Origin: Harmothoe impar
Taxonomy: Eukaryota > Annelida > Polychaeta > Phyllodocida > Polynoidae
Direction: 5' to 3'
Length of the DNA: 64,000 nucleotides
Assembly (NCBI GenBank): GCA_947462335.1
Contig: OX381706.1
Location: 19,382,784 to 19,446,783 of the forward strand
In this document: one piece after another, positions 28,793 to 39,149 of the stretch
Layout: every line of letters starts with the position of its first letter
How positions within the stretch are numbered: the first letter of the stretch is position 1
Notes under the pieces: model-generated
The model's database searches: none
Seen by the model: the letters and a program-made list of their open reading frames with translations, nothing else
What the model was told of the DNA's origin: nothing
Translations under genes and position numbers: made by a program

Positions 28793-29015
28793 TGACCGTC
28801 CCTTTAACGACGCCATGTTGCTAAAAGATTACATTTGTCGTCATGATGCACTGGTCAACGTAGTACCTACAAGTAACTCGCCGGAGTTGCATTGGTGTAT
28901 CATTCTGGCTCATCGGGAGTGTATCAACCCTGTAGGATCGGCATGGTGCTTGACTGCAACACTGGCGAGTTACTCACTGGAGCTGCATTCATGATGTATT
29001 GTGCCGTCCTTAAAG
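28793..29015. repeat. Near-complete copy of the GACGGCATG MITE family
   Basis: The copy starts near ACGCCATGTTGCTAAAAGAT and ends GCCGTCCTTAAAGAG, with central words GTAACTCGCCGGAGTTGC and GCGAGTTACTCACTGGAGC in inverted arrangement. It is the best reference copy in the window for the partial ones elsewhere. Confidence 0.7.
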
Positions 29016-29747
29016 AGTGAGATAGTTTAAATGTTGGTGGGTCAGCATGGTAGGGTGTAAAGAATTCCAAGCCCTCTTTCCCCTAGCTAGTGATGAATGA
29101 CATGGCCCATATCGGAGAAGCCAGGTGCATTGTGACTGTATAGACCTGTGATCTCTGTCTCTGAATGAGGACACCCTGACTGCCATGTTACATCTAAGTA
29201 CAGGCACTCAACATTGACCCCTTTCTGTATGCTGACAATCAATCACTCCATGTCCTTGCTGGTACCCGTATTTATTATCAGCGAACGTTACCCGGTCCAT
29301 CTTTGGTGCCACAACACTTAGCTCCACAGTTGTGGGTTAATTGAGAGGCTGAGAGACTTGAAGCTGTAGGTTACCCATGCCCTGATGCAGGAACTATAGT
29401 GGAAAACATAACACCAAAGACATCCAGGAATATGCGAATCACTTTGGTTTGATCAGATCACAAAATCTGTCTGACGTCGGACAACCCCAGTTGTGTTTTA
29501 GTATTGATTGACCATTACTTGATTCTGATCACTAATTCTGATAAGAAATTCCTTGATTCATAAACATGACAAGATATCTACATGAGGACGCTGGCATTTT
29601 ATCTCCCTCCATCGTGAAGCTAGACGAATGCAGCCCTTGCAAGGTATTCTCCAGGACTGCATTCATACATCATGACAACAATAGACATAGCACTTTAAAC
29701 ACTACACGACTCTTCAACGGATAAACCCTCATCCTCCGACTCTATAT

Positions 29748-30443
29748 CAGGGATGCCAAGTTAGCCCACCCAAAATCGTATTATTATGATTTTTGGACCC
29801 CAAAATCGTAACCATTTTTGCTTGAAATCGTAACAAAAATCGTAACGGTAGGCCTATGTCCTTTAGAATACTCTTGCATATAGGTTTGTGCGTTATGCTC
29901 CATATGTAAAGTAATAAATAATGCCTACCGTAAAGCCTTGCGTATAAGCCTAACTCGCGTATAAGCCGCACCCCGAGTTTGGTGCGATCCTATAAGCCGC
30001 AGAGGCCATCTGAGAATTGTTAATTTGGTACTGTTGTATACTTATAAAAACTCTTGTATAAGCCGCACCCTATATAGGCATGTTTGGTATCAAAAGAAAG
30101 CTGAGTCTGATTCGCGTACAAGCCGCGGCTTATACGCGAGGTTTTACGGTACTAATACTAAAGTAGTCCAAATTGTACTATTGTAGGCAGGGGTGTGGCA
30201 AGCAGTTTCGAAAGGAGGGGATCAAAGTGGTTTCTTTCCATTTCTCTCTTTTCCCCCCCTTTTCTACCCCTTAGTCCAAAAATGGAGGGATATATATCCC
30301 CCCTAAGGCCCCTCCTAGGCCTTTTTGTATACACACTTCAAAACCTCCTGAAAATCGTAATTTGCCAGCAGTGATCGTAATGGTCGTAATTGGGGTCAAA
30401 TTACGAAAAAAATACGAAAAAATCGTAACACTTGGCATCCCTG
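29748..30443. mobile_element. hAT-like MITE (CAGGGATGCC termini) hosting a nested MITE
   Basis: The left end CAGGGATGCCAAGTTAG is inverted at the right end as ACTTGGCATCCCTG. The arms are rich in AAAATCGTAA. The flanking octamers CTCTATAT and CACTGTAT agree at six of eight positions, consistent with an old 8-bp hAT duplication. There is no transposase. Confidence 0.65.
29928..30149. mobile_element. Nested CCGTAAA-type MITE, TA duplication
   Basis: Same family and almost the same length (222 bp) as 1769-1990. It starts CCGTAAAGCCTTGCGTATAAG and ends CTTATACGCGAGGTTTTACGG, with TA on both sides. It lies wholly inside the hAT-like element, so it inserted later. Confidence 0.85.
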
Positions 30444-30479
30444 CACTGTATTAATCAAGTATCCATTTTTTATAAATCA

Positions 30480-31715
30480 GCCTCTATTGCTCCTCCCTGG
30501 GCTCTGTCATCACCCGCAACACTGTTTGACCTGATGTTTTATTGTCTTGTTAATTTACGACACCGTCCACACAGAATGTGTAAGCTCATGGTGACAGGCT
30601 ATTAACTGATGACATGTCCTGTTTTGATTACTTCATTATAAACGGGTAAAATGTCCATACAACGAAATCCTTGGGACTGGAAAAAATAGGAGGTGTTCAT
30701 TTTTATCATCAACAGAGGTTGAGTGGTGACATTTCACGCAAAGGCGAACATATGCAGTGCTTCCCACGCTGAGGGTAACACCGGCAAGTTACTCACCGGA
30801 GCTGCATTCATGTATCATGACGACTAAGTGCATGATGTATTATGCCTTCCCTAAAGAGACCCTAATGACATTCTAGTCCCCTTTTATACACTTCACGGCA
30901 AGGCTGCGATGCATGTCTGAATACACATGAATCGAAACATTTCCCCCCTAAACCATAATGATGATGCCTTTGAATGCAATATATCTCTAAGCTATAAATT
31001 TTTTGATGAAAAATGTGAGAGTAAGTATAATAAAATCATTCATAATCACTGATTACTACATTTAACCACAAGGGCCGCATATAGCTTTAACGCATTATGC
31101 CCTTTATCACCATGATGCATTAATATATAAATAAATGATTTTTTTAATGAGCTAGGATTACATTTGATACCATGATTAAGTCCCTGCTATTTTCATTTTA
31201 GAGAAACAAAAAATTCCTGACTTAAGAAATCATCCCACAAAAAATATGTCAAGCAAAGTGAGAGCTATACTTTGAGCGGTCACACCATATAATACTGTCA
31301 ATGGACACTTTTCCCCAGTGACCTCTCCTACTAGTCTCCATGACAAGGTATGCAACACACTCATGTTGGTACCTACTATACGTGAAAGCTCCAGGCTATT
31401 CTGTTTAAGTGTTGAATTAATTTCTTTAGTTGTCATGTGGTGGTCTGGACCATTACCGTATTTGATATTATTATTGTGTCCATGTCCAAATAATTCCCCG
31501 CTGTATCATGTTGAGGTTTCTTTAAGGGGAAATAACAGAGCCTCTTTAGTGTGTGCCGGTAGCTGAACACTTGATGACTAAAATGGAATAAAACAATATG
31601 TTTATAGAAGACATGTCATTAATTATCGTGAATACAGTATGCTTGTTTTTTTTATCATTCATCTTAATCAATGAACAATCACTGACACATTCCGAGATAA
31701 AAAGACAAAAGTAGG
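30480..31715. other. Upstream region of gene 4, repeats only
   Basis: This stretch matches the spacer in front of gene 2 (about 18060-19940): GCTCTGTCATCACC, GACATGTCCTG, TTTCACGGCAAGGCTGC and the ACTAAGAACACATTCAGTGG leader. No coding exon is seen. Confidence 0.6.
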
Positions 31716-31797
31716 TGGTATAAATATATGTGGAGGTCCATGTTAAAACTAAGAACACATTCAGTGGCCATTAGGGCCAGGAAGACTCACCAGCATC

Positions 31798-32638
31798 ATG
31801 AAGGTCTTTATTCTTGCTGCTCTCCTGGCTGTGGCCAGTGCTGGTGGTATCGGCCATAACATAGCCAACCAGCCTGCCGGACCTAGCATCCATGACCAAC
31901 CTGCAGGCCCCTCCATTGCTGACCAACCCGCAGGACCCTCCCCTGCTGACCAACCAGGCCAGGCTGCTGGACCTTCGTAAGTAGAAAACATTGTTTGCTA
32001 TTGTTTTTTCAAAGTATTATTTGAGCTGTGAGATTTTGCATGTTGTTGGCACCTTAGAAACGGGGTATTATTATTGAGTGAAAGACAAATGCTTATTGAC
32101 ATTACAAGAGAGAATGAAAAGATAATAATCTATTTCAGTTCAAATTATATCACTAAGAATAAAACAGATATTGGAAACGGAGCATTAATGCACTGATGAA
32201 TCTCTCTTGCTGTATCTCTCTGCCTATGTGTATTCAGATTAAGGAAACTGACGGTAGAGCATGTCAATTGTTAACCGACTTGATAAGGATAATGACGATG
32301 TAACATCTTTAAAACTATATACAATTCTTATAACAATGTGATGTTTGATCCAAGTTATATTTCTATTCAGTGAGGATGCTACCAACGCCGCCAATGCCAG
32401 GAGGCAGCACAAGGTTAACTACCAGGCCCTTTACTACGGTGCTGGAGTTGGCACTGCTCCTTACTATGGCGTCCCCGGCACTGACCTGAAGGGAGTCCAC
32501 AACGACGGATACCATGGTGCTTACGGTTATGGCCACAACGGTGCCTACCATGGTGCTTACAGTGGTGGTTATGGTCATGGTTCCTATGGTTATGGACATG
32601 ATCGTACCGGTACTCATTGGCAAGGTTCCAATGGTTGA
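31798..32638 (+). CDS. Small secreted ADQPAGP / Gly-Tyr-His-rich protein, copy 4
   Basis: Exons are 31798-31976 and 32371-32638; about 149 aa. The signal peptide is MKVFILAALLAVASAG, followed by GIGHNIANQPAGP and two further PAGP repeats. Exon 2 starts after CTATTCAG and keeps ARRQHKVNYQAL and YYGVPGTDLKGVH. The tail ends DRTGTHWQGSNG, the most diverged of the four. The TATA box is at about 31719 and AATAAA at about 32808. It shares its 3' flanking relic with copy 2. The function is unknown. Confidence 0.85.
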
Positions 32639-32984
32639 TTCCGTGAGATGAATGCAGCAACTACTTCAAAGGGTGGCACCCTGCATGGTGGTGGCTATGG
32701 TGGATACCATGTTGGTTATTCTTGACTTGCTACTGGCTGTCATGTACTGTAAATCACATGTATACTATTGGTATTAATGTTGAGTAGCAGAACTGGCTCC
32801 AAATGAAAATAAATGTATTCTCCTGAACACAATCTCTGTATTCTGCATGTGTATGTATTTTCCCAACTTCACCCTACATTCTATGATATAAGAAACAAAC
32901 ACACAAAGGCCATATTATGAAACAATCTCTTGTCATCATGAGAACTCAAGTAGTATCTAACAGAGAATATCATTCATTAATGTC

Positions 32985-33093
32985 TAACCATGGTGGTTAT
33001 GGCCACGGTCATGATGGTTATGATCATGGCTCCTATGGTTTATGGACACGGTAGTGTTTACTATAGAGATGCAGTCAAGATGAATCCAACACC
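32985..33093 (+). pseudogene. Relic of a Gly-Tyr-His tail exon, cut by the Gypsy insertion
   Basis: This is the counterpart of 21270-21400. The sequence AAGATGAATCCAACACC stops at 33093 and continues, after the retrotransposon and its duplicated ACACC, with TACATGCACGGTT at 38118. Confidence 0.6.
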
Positions 33094-33314
33094 TGTGGCA
33101 TCCTGCTTTGCTGGATGTCTTGATACTTTGTATTATTATAAGTGACAACAACTCTGAATCTTCATCTCAAGATGTATTGACCGACCTCCGGTGTATCGCA
33201 TAACACGCACGATGCACAGACAATTCCCAGACGCTTAGTACCCCTGTGTATCGCAAGGTGGCGCCCCAGTAGCGCTAGTAGCGTCCGTGAGGGTTTGCCG
33301 CCAATACCACGACA
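33094..33314 (-). repeat. 3' LTR of the Gypsy element
   Basis: A 221-bp copy; on the reverse strand it runs TGTCGTGG to GGATGCCACA. Immediately internal on the reverse strand is the purine tract AAAAAAGGGAGA (about 33315-33326), the second-strand primer. Confidence 0.95.
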
Positions 33315-33563
33315 TCTCCCTTTTTTAAGGAGTATTATGTTAAGACATACTTAGAAGTGTTCTTGAAGTGTTCATGACATAATAGTTACTATGAAGTTAC
33401 TCTCAAGTAAAGATATATATGTATATGTATGTCTCTGGAAATAAGTCAGTTTCATGTTACTCAATGTTCAATGTAATAGTCAATGTTCAAACATAATAGA
33501 CAATGTTCTTTTGTCACTTTAGAATATTTCTGACTTATTAATGTATCTGAAAGGGAATAGTTA

Positions 33564-36500
33564 TTAAACTTCTTCAATCAGTCTCTTCGTCGCGACTCTA
33601 GGTCTCGACGACTTCCTTGGTCCCGGATCGGGCACACGGGGTGTGGCACCTCGATCAGGAGTAGGTGGAGTCGGTGGAGGGACCACTGGAGGTATATCAG
33701 TGATCTCCACTGGAGGCATATGATCACTAGGCGGTGTGACCACTTTGGTTAGTATGGTGGTCGGATCGATGTTGTCATTTTGTCCGGGCCCGAGATTTCT
33801 TGTCATTCTGCGGTTACGTCTCACTAGTCCATTTGGTGTTGAGATTATATATGATCTCGGTCCGGGGCCTTTTCCTATGACCTTCCCTTCCACTCGTAGG
33901 TCGGGTAGCCATGCTCGGTCTCCTGGTGACAGTTCGTCTGCTTCTGTGACTCGGTGGCGTTGGTTGTAGTTCACTGCCATCTGCTTCCGGTATTCCTTCT
34001 CCTTCCTTCGAACCAGCGCTGCATCTGGGATGCGCGGTTTTAGTTCATCCGGGTGACACGGCACCAGTGATTTCAGTCTACGACCAATGTTCAGCTGAGC
34101 CGGGGAGAATCCTGACAGTAGAGGGGTGTTGCGATAAGAAATAAGGGCAAGGTATTCATCGTCAGCCTTATTGAGGATCGCTTTGATGGTTTGCACCGCT
34201 CTCTCTACTTCTCCGTTACTTTGTGCGTATCTTGGAGATGACGTGATGTGTTCAAATCCGTATTCTGCTGCAAAGTTTTTGAACTCCGCTGATGCGAATT
34301 GAGGACCGTTGTCGCTGAACAGTATGTCGGGTATACCTTGATGGAAGAATGCTCTTTTCATCTTCTTTACTGTCTCAGTGGTATCAACGTTCTTGCCAAC
34401 TTGGCACACTTCCACGTCTCTAGAATAGTAGTCTATGATGAGGAGGTACATGGACCCCTTATGGTGGAAAAAGTCTGCTGCTACTCTAGACCACGGTCGT
34501 TCTGGGAACTCAGTTCCTTTCATCGGTTCGACACGTTCACGTCTGTACTTTTCACAAATGTTACAATTTTTCACTGTCTTTTCGATGTCTTTCGACATTC
34601 CTGGCCACCACACTGATGCGTTGGCATTCTCACGGGTCTTAGTGATGCCCTGATGCCCATCATGTAGATGGCGTAACACGTCAATCCTCAGACTTGCTGG
34701 GATTACAAGCTGTTTTCCTCGAAGGAGTAGTCCATCGTGAACTGTAAGGTTGCCCTGTTCGTTCCAGAACTTAACCAGAGGTCCATAGACGTCACGTCTG
34801 TTCTCCGGCCATCCATGTTCAATATGGTGTATCACTACCTTCAGGACATCGTCTTTCTTTAGCTCTGACCGTATCTCGTCGAGTCTCTGGTCAGATGATG
34901 GTAGACAGACGAGTACTGCTTGTACGTATGCGTCAGATTCCTTACGTAGTTCTTCTTGCTTATGAAGTTCTTCGCTCTCCAGCATATGCTCACCAAGAGG
35001 CGCTCTTGACAAGGTATCTGCGGTCATTAGACTTTTACCTGGCACGTGACTGACTGTGAAGTCGAACCGCATTAATCTCAGTCGGAATCTTTGGATCCTC
35101 ACTGGCAGTTCGTCGATCAGTTTGGTTGAGAATAGTGGCACAAGCGGTTTATGGTCAGTCTCCACGTGGACTCGCATACCGATAACTAAGTTACTCCAGT
35201 GTTCGAGTGCCCATGTGGTCGCTAATGCTTCCTTCTCAATTTGCGCGTATCGGCATTCAGTCTTTGTCATTGACCTGCTGGCGTATGCAACGGCTTTCAG
35301 TCTTCCATCTTTTTGACGTTGTCTCAGAACTGCCCCAAGACCGTAGCTACTTGCGTCTGCTGACACGATCGTTTCACGTTCGGGGTCATACAAAGCGAGG
35401 GCTTCGTCTGAAGCTAGTTCCTGTTTCAGTTTCTCAAACGCTTTCTTTTGTGGAAGATCCCAAGTCCATGCAGAATCTTTCTTAAGGAGATCTCTGACTG
35501 GTTTGGTGATTTCGGCAAGGTTCGGCAGGAATTTCATCTGTTGATTCACCATGCCGAGGAATCGTCGGACATCTGGGACGTCTTTGGGGTCTGGCATCTC
35601 TATGATGGCTTTGACCTTTGCTGGATCCTTCCTGATGCCGTCAGCATCTATCACCTGGCCAAGGTAGCGAAGCTTGGTTGTGGAGAACTCACACTTGTCT
35701 TGGTTTAGAGTGATGCCGCTCTCTTGGAGGCGGTTCAGCACTTTTGCCAAGCGTTCATCGTGCTCTTGTTTGTCCTTTCCAATCACAAGAATGTCATCCA
35801 TATGACACAACACTCCTTGTAGTCCAGTCAGTTCTTTGTCCATTCTCTTTTGGAAGTGTTCAGGAGCAGATGATATACCATAGGGAAGTCTCCTGAACAT
35901 GTACCTTCCGAACGGTGTGATGAATGTCGTCAGCTTTGCACTCTCTTGAGTCAACAGTACCTGGTGGAAGCCAGAATTTGCATCTAGCTTGGAGAATACA
36001 GCTCCGCTTGAAATACACGCCAGGGTCTCCTCTACCTTTTTCATCTGGTAGAGTTCACGTCGGACGCCCTGGTTGAGTCTTGTCAAGTCCACACACAGCC
36101 GTAGGTTCCCGTTTGGTTTATGTACAACCACCATGGGTGCACACCAATCTGTTGGTTCGTCTACGGGCTCGATAACTCCTGACTTTACTAATGCTGCGAT
36201 TTCTTGCTCTACCTTTTTCATCAGAGGCTTTGGCACACTACGTGGAGTATAGAGGCAGAATGGTTTAGCATCGTCTTTGAGTCTTATAGCATATTCACCT
36301 TTCAGCTTACCGAGTCCTGTAAAGAGCTTCGGGTAAGCTTTGACCACTTCGTCCTTCGTGTCCAACTTTGGGATTTCACTGTTCACGGCTTTGACCCTAT
36401 AGGCACCAGGGATGTTAGGTATCAGTCCTAGTTTCTCGATTGCAGGTTGTCCGAGGAGAAGCGATTTCACGCCTCGCACTACGTAGACGTCTTCGTGGAC

Positions 36501-37658
36501 GGTAGTGTCTCCGCGACTCAACTGCATACGAGCACATCCTAACGTCTGTAGGGGATGCTCGCCTGTAGCATACAGCGTCTTTCTTGTTGGTTGGATCTCT
36601 CCGTAGGACTTCTTGTAGTATGTATCGGGCATCACTGATATCTCGGCTCCAGAGTCTATGTACCACGATAGAGTATCGGAGCCAGTTCCGAGTTTTATGT
36701 ACCAGCCTTTGCTTGAACTCGATTTGTCGTCTGGGACGGATTTTGATGAGGCCGCATTTACTTCGCTCGTTACGCTGCCGATAAATACGTGCGACACTCC
36801 GTCGTCGGGTATATCGTCTCCCGACTCTTCCTCTGCGACTTGAGAAATCCGCGCTCTTGAAGTACGGCAAACTTGGGAGAAATGTCCTTTTATTTTACAC
36901 TTCTCACAGGAGTGATTCACTGCGGGACAATTTTTCTTCCCTTTGAGGTGTTCGGTACCACAGAATCCGCACTTGATTTTGTCACCAGTATTTCTCTTTT
37001 TCTCGGTTCTGCTCGGGTCCGGCTTCTTCTTGGCCTTGCTGTGGACTACGTCAATATTGGCACTCTTTGACTCTTGGAGCTCATAGCGCGTAGTCTCCTT
37101 TTGGTAGAGTATCTCTACTGTTCTCTCCAGCGTAAGCCCTGCACCGGCATCATAGAGCTTCGACTTTGCCGACTGGTCGGTACATGAAAATGTCAGTTTA
37201 TCGCGCACAGCCTGGTCCATGTAGGTCTGTGGGAATTTGCATTCACCTGCACTCTTCTTGACTGTTAGCACCCATGACTCCAGAGTTTGAGATGGTCCCC
37301 TTTTGAGGGTGAACCAAAACTTTTCCCTTAGTAGCAGTTGGGGGTCCCTTTTTCCAAAATATTCTGTGTATTTTTGTAGCACAGTATCATAGTTATTTGG
37401 GTCCTCAGCTGGTATGGGAGCTTGTCCCTGGACTGGATTTGGATGTTGTGGGAGGAATACAAAACTGTCATAAATGTCTATCCCATCATCCCCAATATGA
37501 TTCAGTAGGAGTCCCACCTTTTTTTCATTTGGCTCTGTGCTGGAGCCTGTGGCCTTGAGATATATCTCAAACCTTCTCTTCCACAGAGACCATGAATGTG
37601 ATGGGTTACCCCTCTCAATTCTGAGGGTGTCTGGTGGTTTTACACTGTTGGCAGCCAT
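33564..37658 (-). CDS. gag-pol: Gypsy gag-pol polyprotein (1364 aa, intact)
   Basis: A single frame carries all domains in Ty3/Gypsy order. The Gag region (1-about 250) is followed by a CCHC zinc knuckle near 251-264 (CEKCKIKGHFSQVC), preceded by another Cys-rich stretch near 230. The aspartic protease is near 333 (YIDSGAEIS). Reverse transcriptase has LPYGISSAPEHF and the catalytic MDD near 618. RNase H has SADASSYG near 764. Integrase has an HHCC zinc-binding region near 996-1035, then the D, D and E residues near 1062, 1113 (FSDNGPQF) and 1147 (NGEVER). The tail is Pro-rich and basic. There is no frameshift between gag and pol, unlike many relatives. The start ATG at 37658 lies about 230 bp inside the right LTR, with a plausible untranslated leader. 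Confidence 0.97.
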   Translation of the reverse strand: MAANSVKPPDTLRIERGNPSHSWSLWKRRFEIYLKATGSSTEPNEKKVGLLLNHIGDDGIDIYDSFVFLPQHPNPVQGQAPIPAEDPNNYDTVLQKYTEYFGKRDPQLLLREKFWFTLKRGPSQTLESWVLTVKKSAGECKFPQTYMDQAVRDKLTFSCTDQSAKSKLYDAGAGLTLERTVEILYQKETTRYELQESKSANIDVVHSKAKKKPDPSRTEKKRNTGDKIKCGFCGTEHLKGKKNCPAVNHSCEKCKIKGHFSQVCRTSRARISQVAEEESGDDIPDDGVSHVFIGSVTSEVNAASSKSVPDDKSSSSKGWYIKLGTGSDTLSWYIDSGAEISVMPDTYYKKSYGEIQPTRKTLYATGEHPLQTLGCARMQLSRGDTTVHEDVYVVRGVKSLLLGQPAIEKLGLIPNIPGAYRVKAVNSEIPKLDTKDEVVKAYPKLFTGLGKLKGEYAIRLKDDAKPFCLYTPRSVPKPLMKKVEQEIAALVKSGVIEPVDEPTDWCAPMVVVHKPNGNLRLCVDLTRLNQGVRRELYQMKKVEETLACISSGAVFSKLDANSGFHQVLLTQESAKLTTFITPFGRYMFRRLPYGISSAPEHFQKRMDKELTGLQGVLCHMDDILVIGKDKQEHDERLAKVLNRLQESGITLNQDKCEFSTTKLRYLGQVIDADGIRKDPAKVKAIIEMPDPKDVPDVRRFLGMVNQQMKFLPNLAEITKPVRDLLKKDSAWTWDLPQKKAFEKLKQELASDEALALYDPERETIVSADASSYGLGAVLRQRQKDGRLKAVAYASRSMTKTECRYAQIEKEALATTWALEHWSNLVIGMRVHVETDHKPLVPLFSTKLIDELPVRIQRFRLRLMRFDFTVSHVPGKSLMTADTLSRAPLGEHMLESEELHKQEELRKESDAYVQAVLVCLPSSDQRLDEIRSELKKDDVLKVVIHHIEHGWPENRRDVYGPLVKFWNEQGNLTVHDGLLLRGKQLVIPASLRIDVLRHLHDGHQGITKTRENANASVWWPGMSKDIEKTVKNCNICEKYRRERVEPMKGTEFPERPWSRVAADFFHHKGSMYLLIIDYYSRDVEVCQVGKNVDTTETVKKMKRAFFHQGIPDILFSDNGPQFASAEFKNFAAEYGFEHITSSPRYAQSNGEVERAVQTIKAILNKADDEYLALISYRNTPLLSGFSPAQLNIGRRLKSLVPCHPDELKPRIPDAALVRRKEKEYRKQMAVNYNQRHRVTEADELSPGDRAWLPDLRVEGKVIGKGPGPRSYIISTPNGLVRRNRRMTRNLGPGQNDNIDPTTILTKVVTPPSDHMPPVEITDIPPVVPPPTPPTPDRGATPRVPDPGPRKSSRPRVATKRLIEEV

Positions 37659-37873
37659 TTCAAAATTGTCACTGCTTTTAATGTAGGCCTACTGACAGTC
37701 TATATTATACACACAATTAACAGCTTGGGGTCTTGGTAAATGCTCCTGGACTCTGGAGGTTTTAGAAAAGTTCTCTACTCACAGATTCTTGAGAAGTTGA
37801 GTTCATCACTTTTCAACACCAACTTGAGTGTCTCACTTCAATTTGGCACTTTTCTTGTAGTGGGCATGGAAGA

Positions 37874-37891
37874 TGACCTATTCTGACACCA
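37874..37891 (-). promoter_or_regulatory. Primer-binding site of the Gypsy element
   Basis: On the reverse strand the bases next to the 5' LTR read TGGTGTCAGAATAGGTC. TGGTGTCAG complements the 3' end of animal tRNA-Leu (acceptor ending CTGACA plus CCA). The match weakens after nine bases, so the primer identity is a guess. Confidence 0.55.
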
Positions 37892-38112
37892 TGTGGCATC
37901 CTGCTTTGCTGGATGTCTTGATACTTTGTATTATTATAAGTGACAACAACTCTGAATCTTCATCTCAAGATGTATTGACCGACCTCCGGTGTATCGCATA
38001 ACACGCACGATGCACAGACAATTCCCAGACGCTTAGTACCCCTGTGTATCGCAAGGTGGCGCCCCAGTAGCGCTAGTAGCGTCCGTGAGGGTTTGCCGCC
38101 AATACCACGACA
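37892..38112 (-). repeat. 5' LTR of the Gypsy element
   Basis: A 221-bp direct copy of 33094-33314, identical by eye. It carries the promoter side of the reverse-strand transcript. The flanking ACACC at 38113-38117 completes the target duplication. Confidence 0.95.
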
Positions 38113-38117
38113 ACACC

Positions 38118-38840
38118 TACATGCACGGTTCAGTGGCGTAGGAAGCAAATCCTCATAGGGGGGGGGGGGGGGGGGGGGGCAACCGGGGCTACAGCTACAG
38201 CTGTACAACCGTGATGTGTATCAAAAACGTGATGTGTAGGGGCCCACTAGTAGTGTATACTGAGTGAGGACAGTGCGACAAATCGGAATGGGAATTTTCT
38301 CTACTTTTCAATTCATCATAACTATATAGATATCATCTCCATTCATATAGTAGAAATATTATCGGTTTTCTGTTTACATTCTGCCTCATATATGCTCATT
38401 TTTTTTTTTTTTTTTTATGGTATTATATGAGTTTTCATCATCAACGCGTATTGCAATATATCTCTGGAAATATATTTAATAAAGAAATATAAAGTAAACT
38501 ATTATATTCTATGCATCATTTACTTATTTTCTGGACGCTTTTAGTATATCTGTCCTCTATTTCTATTGTCAAAATGCACATTTCAACCAGAAAATGATAC
38601 TATTCTTACCTTTTATAATAATTATTTGTATTCATTCCTGCTCACATTAGGTGCTCTACCCCAACAATGACTACAACTATCACCCTGCTGACCCCATATC
38701 ACTTAACCCTTGACATTATCATCTTGTCCTCATGAATACAGATCTGGGAGAACTCTTAACACCATCACCTCTCCTATCCCACATCCTCCTATTTTTTTAT
38801 TCCCTCAGGCCATTGACCCTTCTAATGAACTCATATTTAA
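38118..38840. other. Spacer between Gypsy and Polinton; G21 homopolymer
   Basis: The end of the gene-4 flanking relic is followed by a run of about 20 G (38159-38180), AT-rich DNA, and from about 38640 CTGACCCCATATCACTTAACCC-type words that resemble the Polinton terminal repeat. No gene is seen. Confidence 0.6.
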
Positions 38841-39000
38841 CCTTTCACATTGACCAATGCAAAGGGTGGCGCCCTCTACGGACACCTACCACTCACAAAC
38901 ACATACAGATCATAGTTAATACAGACACCACTTCCATACACCCCCTCCACAGCACCCACCATACTGACCCCATAACACTTAACCTTACACAGGTCAATCC
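38841..39000 (+). repeat. Left Polinton terminal repeat
   Basis: Contains GGTGGCGCCCTCTACGG, ACCACTTCCAT and CTGACCCCATAACACTTAACC. It matches 63848-64000 in direct orientation at roughly 93 per cent and matches 63640-63757 in inverted orientation at much lower identity. A further partial direct copy of the TGACCCCATA(A/T)CACTTAACC part lies at about 38690. Confidence 0.7.
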
Positions 39001-39071
39001 CATGATACTTCACCCTACCCGACCCTACCACTTAACACATACCTCGATATAATGAGATGCAGCTTCCATGT

Positions 39072-39081
39072 ATATATATAG
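39072..39081 (+). promoter_or_regulatory. TATA box of the PC4-like gene
   Basis: TATATATATA lies about 70 bp before the first ATG of the PC4-like gene and just inside the left terminal repeat. Confidence 0.55.
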
Positions 39082-39149
39082 AGAGAAGGATCTTTCCATA
39101 CAGCACTCACTTTACTACTCCAACCATCACATTATACTTCACCCATAGG

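Larger units (their letters stand above)
33094..38112 (-). mobile_element. Complete Ty3/Gypsy LTR retrotransposon
   Basis: Two 221-bp LTRs (33094-33314 and 37892-38112) begin TGTGGCATCC and end CCACGACA on the + strand; I see no difference between them. The 5-bp target duplication ACACC sits at 33089-33093 and 38113-38117. Between them is one uninterrupted gag-pol frame on the reverse strand, with a primer-binding site next to the right LTR and a purine tract next to the left LTR. All parts needed for an autonomous element appear intact. Identical LTRs imply very recent insertion. Confidence 0.97.

Noticed and set aside
36415..36870. 151-codon Arg-rich frame inside the Gypsy element
   Set aside because: It is an alternative reverse-strand frame of the protease/zinc-knuckle region of gag-pol, with no independent support.
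38732..39052. 106-codon Thr/His/Pro frame at the left Polinton end
   Set aside because: It runs through the terminal-repeat DNA. The same DNA at 63848 is not preceded by a matching frame, and the composition is that of the repeat.
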